DNA from: DAMCZI01 sp032095175
Lineage (GTDB): Bacteria; Bacillota; Clostridia; Clostridiales; Caloramatoraceae
Assembly (NCBI GenBank): GCA_032095175.1
Contig: DAMCZI010000029.1
Location: 1 to 64,000 of the forward strand
Length of the DNA: 64,000 bases
Direction of reading: 5' to 3'
The position numbers and the translations under genes were made by a program. Below the pieces are notes generated by a model that was not told the DNA's origin, did no database searches, and saw only the letters and a list, made by a program, of their open reading frames with translations. Shown in pieces: positions 58,880 through 64,000 of the stretch; position 1 is the stretch's first letter; every line of letters begins with the position of its first letter.

Positions 58880-60517
58880 CTATTCCTCCTTTCCTGTAAT
58901 CATAATATTTTCAGCCCAATTAAGAATTATATCGTCAAGCCCCATAAGTCTTGCAATATTTATTGCATCCTTTGGGGGTTCATATATTCCCTCTACCCTT
59001 TCAAGTGAGTAATCCATGTTTTCCAGGACAAGTTCCATACCGCAGCACCCGTCCTTTATCTTTTCCAAAAGTCTCTTGAAATCTACATTTTTAAGGCCTC
59101 TTACCTGAAGATGGGAAATACCCTCCTCCATTGTTATTCCTTCAAAATGCGTGGTAAAAAGAGTTATAGAATTTTTATCCTTTAAGTATCTTACTATAGC
59201 CCTTGATATCGCATATCCTTCCTTTGGATTTGTTCCCCTTGCTAGTTCATCTATAAGAATAAGTCCCTGGTTCTGACTGTATTTTAATATATCAATCATA
59301 CCGGAAACCTCTGCTCCAAATGTTGATAGTCCTGAATCTATGGACTGCATATCTCCAATAGAAAAATATATAAAATCAAATAAGCATGTTTTAAATTCCT
59401 TTGCTGGAACATAAATTCCATATTGAGCCATTGCAGTAAGCATCCCAGCAAGCTTTAAACTTACTGTTTTTCCACCCATGTTTGCACCTGTTATAACAGT
59501 CACTCCATGGGATATAGTAAAGCTTGCAGGTGTAAAGGCCTTACCCTTTTTCTTTAAAACACTTTCAAGTTTTATATGTCTTCCATCCTTTACTGTGATG
59601 GATATATTGTTATGAATTTCCGGCCTAATTCCCCCAACTGTGTTTGCAAATCTTGCCTTTGCAATTATAAAATCAAGCTTTGAAAGCTTGTCAATAACAT
59701 CATAAATATCAGTAGCTTTATCAGCAATTTCATTGCTTAAGTATTCTTTAATCTGATATTCTTCACATTCCTCATCTAATTTGAGGTTTTCCATTTCTTC
59801 ATAAAGTCTCTCTATTGCATCATCCTTTTTCATCTTAAAGGTAACGGTTAAGATGGTGGATGCTTCTTCTGAAAGATAGATACAGTTTCTTGCTTTTTCA
59901 AGCATTTGCACGTTGTTCTTTTGTACAGTTAATTCCCCTGAAATCCTAGGTATTACACCTACCTCTTTTTCTATTACTGAAACTATTCTCTTTCTTTCAC
60001 CCTCGATTTCTCTTTGAAGTCTGCTTTTGTTTTTTCTAATATCAGTGAGGGTATCAGAATAGCAATCATATATATAAAAGGTTCTGTTTCCCAGATCTTC
60101 AGGGTCAAGAAGCTCTTCCATACATGGAATTCTATAAACCCTTATATCCTCAGGCAAATGTGGAATTTTTTTTAGTATGGCTGATATTTCCTTTATATCA
60201 ATCATAAAGTTCTTAATTTCAAAGAGTTCTACCTCGTCTAGTACAATACCTTCCTCAGCCCTTTTGATGGAGGTTCTTATTTCCTTAACATTGCCCATTA
60301 TATGAGATATATCTCTAAAGTATGGCATATGAGATTTTAGAGTCTCTAAAACCATACCTATCCTATCAAGCTCCCTGTTAAGTAATTCTTCTTCCCCTCT
60401 TTTAAAGGGCTTCATATGTCTTTTCATTTGTACCCCATATGGCGTACGAGGCAGTATTAAATCAAAAGCATACTGAATATCTATACTTTGCATGGTATGC
60501 TTATTTAAAAATTCCAC
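58880..60517 (-). CDS. kamC: MutS-like ATPase of the lysine aminomutase cluster (KamC)
   Basis: 545 residues with a MutS-type ATPase domain (Walker A TGANMGGKTVS near 350, Walker B LILIDELARGTNPKEG near 427) and an upstream clamp-like helical region, but no mismatch-recognition domain. Members of this family next to kamD/kamE are named as ATPase subunits of a 5,6-aminomutase reactivase, analogous to reactivases of other B12 enzymes that swap damaged cofactor. The role is based on family naming and context. It lies one base from both kamB and kamD. Confidence 0.88.
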   Translation of the reverse strand: MEFLNKHTMQSIDIQYAFDLILPRTPYGVQMKRHMKPFKRGEEELLNRELDRIGMVLETLKSHMPYFRDISHIMGNVKEIRTSIKRAEEGIVLDEVELFEIKNFMIDIKEISAILKKIPHLPEDIRVYRIPCMEELLDPEDLGNRTFYIYDCYSDTLTDIRKNKSRLQREIEGERKRIVSVIEKEVGVIPRISGELTVQKNNVQMLEKARNCIYLSEEASTILTVTFKMKKDDAIERLYEEMENLKLDEECEEYQIKEYLSNEIADKATDIYDVIDKLSKLDFIIAKARFANTVGGIRPEIHNNISITVKDGRHIKLESVLKKKGKAFTPASFTISHGVTVITGANMGGKTVSLKLAGMLTAMAQYGIYVPAKEFKTCLFDFIYFSIGDMQSIDSGLSTFGAEVSGMIDILKYSQNQGLILIDELARGTNPKEGYAISRAIVRYLKDKNSITLFTTHFEGITMEEGISHLQVRGLKNVDFKRLLEKIKDGCCGMELVLENMDYSLERVEGIYEPPKDAINIARLMGLDDIILNWAENIMITGKEE

Positions 60518-60518
60518 A

Positions 60519-61544
60519 TCAATTACCTCCCTGCATACAATCCAAAACCTTCATTGGATATAGAGCCTCCTTCATTGCTTCTAAAAACAGCTTTGGTTCA
60601 AAGTAATATCCTTCTGGAGAATATGGATTAACTGTTACCGCCAGAAGATTAATAGGTTCAACAACCTCTACTCTTCCTCCAAGTTTTTTAAATATTTTAT
60701 AATCCATTGGCTCTGTAAATAGCTTTGTACCATCAGAAACAATTATACCTATCTTTTTAAATCTTAATAAGCCCTGCATTGACTTTAAAAAGCTGTTCAT
60801 CAAAGTTCCGGGAAGAACTATATATTCATAGTCTTCCCGTACTTCATTAATTATTTTATCCGAACATCCAAGAGCAGTTTTGTAATTTGTTTCTATTATA
60901 TTATTATTGGAATCTATGAAAGAAACAAATCCACCCTCAATGGCCTGTCTTGCAACCCCTTCTATTTCCCCCATTAGTTTAGGCAGTGTCAAAATATTAA
61001 CAAGGTGTTTGGTTTTATCGATTACAATCTCCATGTCTCTTGATAAAACAGCCCCTGTTGAAAGAATCACTCCATCAGCAACAGCCGGAGATGCTTGGGT
61101 TTTTCTGTTTAGAGCCCCATCGATAAGCGTAACCTTTGCACCCAAACCCATCATCATATTGCAAACCTCTTTGATTTCCTTATTGGTATCTGGGCCTGCA
61201 ATTTCTATAAATCCATCCTCTACTGTACGACAGATTATTACCCTTCCCATTGCCGTTTCAAAGGGTGTGACATCCAGTATCTCTGCTCTTGCACTAAAGC
61301 TCTTCAGGCAGACTTCAGCAGTAGCAACAAGAGTACCCGCAGGGACGAATATTGCAGGTTTTTCTGTACTTGTAACTATATCCTGTCTTTCTCCGTCCCT
61401 TCCTATGGATGTTATCCCCATATTTATGGAGTTTTCAGCCCCAGTAGATATGAATTCATTTAATGCAACGGTCTTTCCTGCGTTCTTACCTGTTCCGACT
61501 ATTGCAATTTTTTCGTAGTTCTTCAGTATATCAAGGAAGTTCAT
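60519..61544 (-). CDS. kamB: Lysine aminomutase reactivase-associated protein KamB
   Basis: 341 residues with a P-loop near the N-terminus (VGTGKNAGKTVALNE) and no other motif I can name. It always travels with the MutS-like KamC in lysine fermentation clusters and is regarded as its partner in reactivating the 5,6-aminomutase. ATG follows TAGAGGGTGTTTAG. It lies one base upstream of kamC. The biochemical role here is inference. Confidence 0.86.
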   Translation of the reverse strand: MNFLDILKNYEKIAIVGTGKNAGKTVALNEFISTGAENSINMGITSIGRDGERQDIVTSTEKPAIFVPAGTLVATAEVCLKSFSARAEILDVTPFETAMGRVIICRTVEDGFIEIAGPDTNKEIKEVCNMMMGLGAKVTLIDGALNRKTQASPAVADGVILSTGAVLSRDMEIVIDKTKHLVNILTLPKLMGEIEGVARQAIEGGFVSFIDSNNNIIETNYKTALGCSDKIINEVREDYEYIVLPGTLMNSFLKSMQGLLRFKKIGIIVSDGTKLFTEPMDYKIFKKLGGRVEVVEPINLLAVTVNPYSPEGYYFEPKLFLEAMKEALYPMKVLDCMQGGN

Positions 61545-61559
61545 CTAAACACCCTCTAA

Positions 61560-62831
61560 TTATTCGTGATGGTTCTTCTTTGCTCTATCTCTTCTTTCAA
61601 GGCAATCAGGTTCAAAATTCATCTTGTTTCCTTCAAGAAGCATTGAAACTCCTGTAGTATGCTTTTCTCTGTTTTCTTTACTCTGTCTGCATACTTCACA
61701 GTTGCATTCCTCTTCAGCATATTGAGGTTCTGTATAAGTTGTAATAACACCTTCGAAGTTTCTTAAAACAACCTTTGATGGTGACTGGCTTATTACATAC
61801 TGAGGCATAACAGGTGTCTTTCCTCCTCCTCCAGGAGCATCAACAACAAATGTTGGAACACAGAAACCTGATGTATGTCCTCTTAATCCTTCTATTATTT
61901 CAATACCCTTTGATACCTTTGTTCTAAAGTGCTCAATTCCCTGTGAAAGGTCGCACTGATATAGGTAGTATGGTCTTACTCTCATTTTTACAAGCTCATG
62001 TACAAGCTCTCTTTGAACATATACACAGTCGTTTACTCCCCTTAAAAGAACTGACTGGTTTCCAAGAGGAATTCCTGCATCAGCTAAAAGCTGGCATGCT
62101 CTCTTTGAATACTCAGTAACTTCCTTTGGATGGTTAAAGTGAGTATTTAACCAGATTGGATGATACTTCTTAAGCATGTTTACAAGCTCAGGAGTAATTC
62201 TCATTGGATTAACAACTGGAGTTCTTGAGCCTATTCTTATTATTTCAACATGGTCGATTTCTCTTAACTTCTTTATAATATATTCAAGTATTTCATCTGA
62301 AACAAGTAGAGCATCTCCACCAGATAAAAGTACGTCTCTAACCTGTGGAGTGTTTCTTATATACTCTATTGCCTTATCTATTCTCTGCATTGGCATTGAG
62401 CCATCTGTATGTCCTGCAAATCTTCTCCTTGTACAGTGTCTGCAGTACATGGAGCACATATCTGTTATTAATAAAAGTACTCTATCAGGATATCTGTGAG
62501 TTAGTCCAGGTACAGGTGAATCCCCATCTTCATGTAGGGGGTCAGCCATGTCTGCATCTGAGAAGTTTAATTCAGCGATTGTTGGAACTGCTTGCTTTCT
62601 TACTGGGCAGTTTGGATCATTAGGATCCATCAATGTTGCATAGTATGGTGTTATACCCATTCTTAAAGTTTTTAAAACCTTATCAATTGCCTGCTCTTCC
62701 TCTGATGTCAAGCTAATTACCTTCTTGAGCTGGTCTACAGTTGTGATTCTGTTTCTTACCTGCCAGCTCCAATCATTCCACTGCTCTTCCGTGACGTCCT
62801 TCCATAACTCGATATCCTTAAAATTTCTCAT
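61560..62831 (-). CDS. kamA: Lysine 2,3-aminomutase
   Basis: Radical SAM, PLP-dependent enzyme that converts L-lysine to L-beta-lysine, the first step of the pathway. 423 residues; the iron-sulfur ligands are Cys126, Cys130 and Cys133 (DMCSMYCRHCTRRR). The PLP lysine lies in DAPGGGGKTPV near 338. A zinc-type Cys cluster closes the protein (EECNCEVC). ATG follows TTTGGGGGTAATTTGT. It is 15 bp before kamB and 89 bp after kdd. Confidence 0.97.
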   Translation of the reverse strand: MRNFKDIELWKDVTEEQWNDWSWQVRNRITTVDQLKKVISLTSEEEQAIDKVLKTLRMGITPYYATLMDPNDPNCPVRKQAVPTIAELNFSDADMADPLHEDGDSPVPGLTHRYPDRVLLLITDMCSMYCRHCTRRRFAGHTDGSMPMQRIDKAIEYIRNTPQVRDVLLSGGDALLVSDEILEYIIKKLREIDHVEIIRIGSRTPVVNPMRITPELVNMLKKYHPIWLNTHFNHPKEVTEYSKRACQLLADAGIPLGNQSVLLRGVNDCVYVQRELVHELVKMRVRPYYLYQCDLSQGIEHFRTKVSKGIEIIEGLRGHTSGFCVPTFVVDAPGGGGKTPVMPQYVISQSPSKVVLRNFEGVITTYTEPQYAEEECNCEVCRQSKENREKHTTGVSMLLEGNKMNFEPDCLERRDRAKKNHHE

Positions 62832-62865
62832 TACAAATTACCCCCAAAATAATTAGTTTCATATT

Positions 62866-62897
62866 TATGGCCCCCACTTAATAAGCTGTGGGGGCCC
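62866..62897. other. GC-rich hairpin between kdd and kamA
   Basis: GGCCCCCAC (62868-62876) pairs with GTGGGGGCC (62886-62894) around nine bases. On the coding strand no T-run follows, so full termination is unlikely. It may set the ratio of kdd to kam transcripts. Confidence 0.65.
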
Positions 62898-62920
62898 CAT
62901 CCCCTTTTTACATCAAGTTA

Positions 62921-63958
62921 TTATACGTATAATTCTTCAAAAATCTTTCTTAAAGTTTCGCTCTCTTTTAATTCCTGAAGTGTTATTGCAGCATGTCCCT
63001 TTGTATATCCGTTTCCTATTATCATGTTTACATCCTTGCCTATACCTTCTGCTCCAAGTGCAGCCTTTGTGAAGCTTGTTGCCATACTGAAGAAGTAAAC
63101 TGTTCCATCATCTCTTACAGGAAGTATAGTTGACATTTCTGTGTTAGGAATGTTAACAACGTTTATAGCTATGTCAACAAACTTTCCATCATTTACTTCA
63201 AGAACCTTGTTTAAAACTTCTACTGGCTGTGAAGCATTTCCTTCAACTACAACATCGCAGAAGCCAGTCTTCTTTAATCTTTCGCATGACTTTCCTGCTC
63301 TTGCAAATCCAATAACCTTACCTGTAACTCCAGCTCTCTTCTTTGCTTCATAGCAGCAAAGAAGTCCGCTCTTTCCACCAGCTCCAAGTATTAAAACTGT
63401 ATCTCCTGGCTTTACAAGCTTTGCAACCTGTGCAGGTGCACCAGCAACGTCTAAAGCAGCAAGAGCTAATTTCTCTGGCATATCAGTTGGTATCTTTGCA
63501 TATATTCCGCTTTCGAAAAGTATAGCCTTTCCTTCAATATCAACCTGGTCAATGTCCTTCTTTATGTTTACTATTCTGTCGATTCTAAGTGGAGTAAGTG
63601 AAAGTGATACAAGTGTTGCTATTTTGTCTCCAACCTTTAAGTCTGTCTTTCCTTCAAGAGCTGGTCCTATCTTTTCAACAACACCTATAAGCATTCCGCC
63701 TGAACCAGTTACTGGGTTCTGATGCTTTCCTCTTTCCTTTACAATTCCCTGCATGATTTCAGCAATTTTTGCTTCATCTCCACCAGCCTGCTCCTCAATC
63801 TGAGTAAAGCTTGCTGAGTCAACGTTTAAAGTCTTAACATTGATAAGTATTTCATTATCACAAATTTCCATGCTGTTATCTATTTTCACTGCTGTCTGTG
63901 GTAAAACTCCTACTGGTTCAATAACTCTGTGTGTTCCGTATGGACATCCTTTTTTCAT
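62921..63958 (-). CDS. kdd: L-erythro-3,5-diaminohexanoate dehydrogenase
   Basis: NAD-dependent oxidative deamination of 3,5-diaminohexanoate to 3-keto-5-aminohexanoate. 345 residues: starts MKKGCPYGTHRVIEPVGVLP, has a Rossmann nucleotide loop ILGAGGKSGLL near 200 and the family segment NPVTGSGGMLIGVVEKIGPA near 80. ATG follows AAGGGGGATTTTAAA. It is the most upstream operon gene inside the window; the promoter lies at or beyond the right edge. Confidence 0.95.
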   Translation of the reverse strand: MKKGCPYGTHRVIEPVGVLPQTAVKIDNSMEICDNEILINVKTLNVDSASFTQIEEQAGGDEAKIAEIMQGIVKERGKHQNPVTGSGGMLIGVVEKIGPALEGKTDLKVGDKIATLVSLSLTPLRIDRIVNIKKDIDQVDIEGKAILFESGIYAKIPTDMPEKLALAALDVAGAPAQVAKLVKPGDTVLILGAGGKSGLLCCYEAKKRAGVTGKVIGFARAGKSCERLKKTGFCDVVVEGNASQPVEVLNKVLEVNDGKFVDIAINVVNIPNTEMSTILPVRDDGTVYFFSMATSFTKAALGAEGIGKDVNMIIGNGYTKGHAAITLQELKESETLRKIFEELYV

Positions 63959-64000
63959 TTTAAAATCCCCCTTATTTTTAAATTACGTTGCAGAAATTCT

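Noticed and set aside
60907..61518. A 203-codon open frame on the plus strand
   Set aside because: It lies wholly opposite kamB, has no ribosome site and reads as low-complexity Ser/Ile/Ala text, the usual shadow of a conserved gene.

Overview
The window is AT-rich, compact chromosomal DNA from a strictly anaerobic, amino-acid-fermenting member of the Clostridia, most probably Clostridiaceae. This rests on gene content: a complete Stickland D-proline reductase operon with an in-frame UGA for selenocysteine, genes for lysine fermentation to acetate and butyrate intermediates, the [FeFe]-hydrogenase maturases, GlpX-type fructose bisphosphatase, and housekeeping gene order usual for clostridia. 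No genus is claimed. I saw no rRNA, tRNA, CRISPR array, prophage or complete transposase-bearing insertion sequence.

Layout. 0.2-14.6 kb is a minus-strand housekeeping stretch: upp, rpiB, a low-molecular-weight phosphatase, tsaC/sua5, a ZIP transporter, two small PH-like membrane proteins, prfA, a two-gene chromate transporter, prmC, a DUF1385 protein, tdk, rpmE, rho, glpX, a small transaldolase and a zinc-ribbon protein. 15.0-16.2 kb (+) holds kal-kce, two lysine fermentation genes. 16.6-19.4 kb (-) is a lipid-linked sugar module (GT2, DUF2304, small flippase, GT39). 19.6-21.2 kb (+) is an M-box Mg2+ riboswitch, an attenuator, a 30-codon leader ORF and mgtE. pyrG, an MBL hydrolase and an ABC exporter follow on the minus strand.

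26.5-33.5 kb (-) is the proline reductase operon prdC-prdA-(84 aa)-prdB-prdD-prdE-prdF. It is preceded by a very good sigma-54 promoter and upstream inverted repeats. Its likely activator, PrdR, is encoded at 36.4-38.1 kb. Between them lie three plus-strand genes: an HTH/RlmA-like methyltransferase fusion and a UPF0175/DUF3368 toxin-antitoxin pair. After degV, a HAD hydrolase and a YbaK protein comes a 41-49 kb minus-strand cluster that joins a fructose-family PTS (IIA, IIB, IIC) and its PRD regulator to two peptidases and a MalY-type C-S lyase. 49.4-53.3 kb carries hydF, hydG, hydE and a TM1266-type regulator; corA and two small membrane proteins follow. 56.5-64.0 kb (-) is kdd-kamA-kamB-kamC-kamD-kamE.

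The parts fit one metabolism. Lysine and other amino acids are oxidised, electrons go to proline (Prd) or to protons through the [FeFe] hydrogenase, and the acetyl-CoA-linked lysine steps (Kce, Kal) feed crotonyl-CoA to butyrate. The most unusual non-coding content is two dispersed repeat families: four copies of a ~115-bp two-hairpin element, with one compensatory base-pair change between copies, and three copies of a 157-158-bp MITE-like palindrome with TNA target duplications. There are also several single long palindromes and a five-unit 20-bp tandem repeat.
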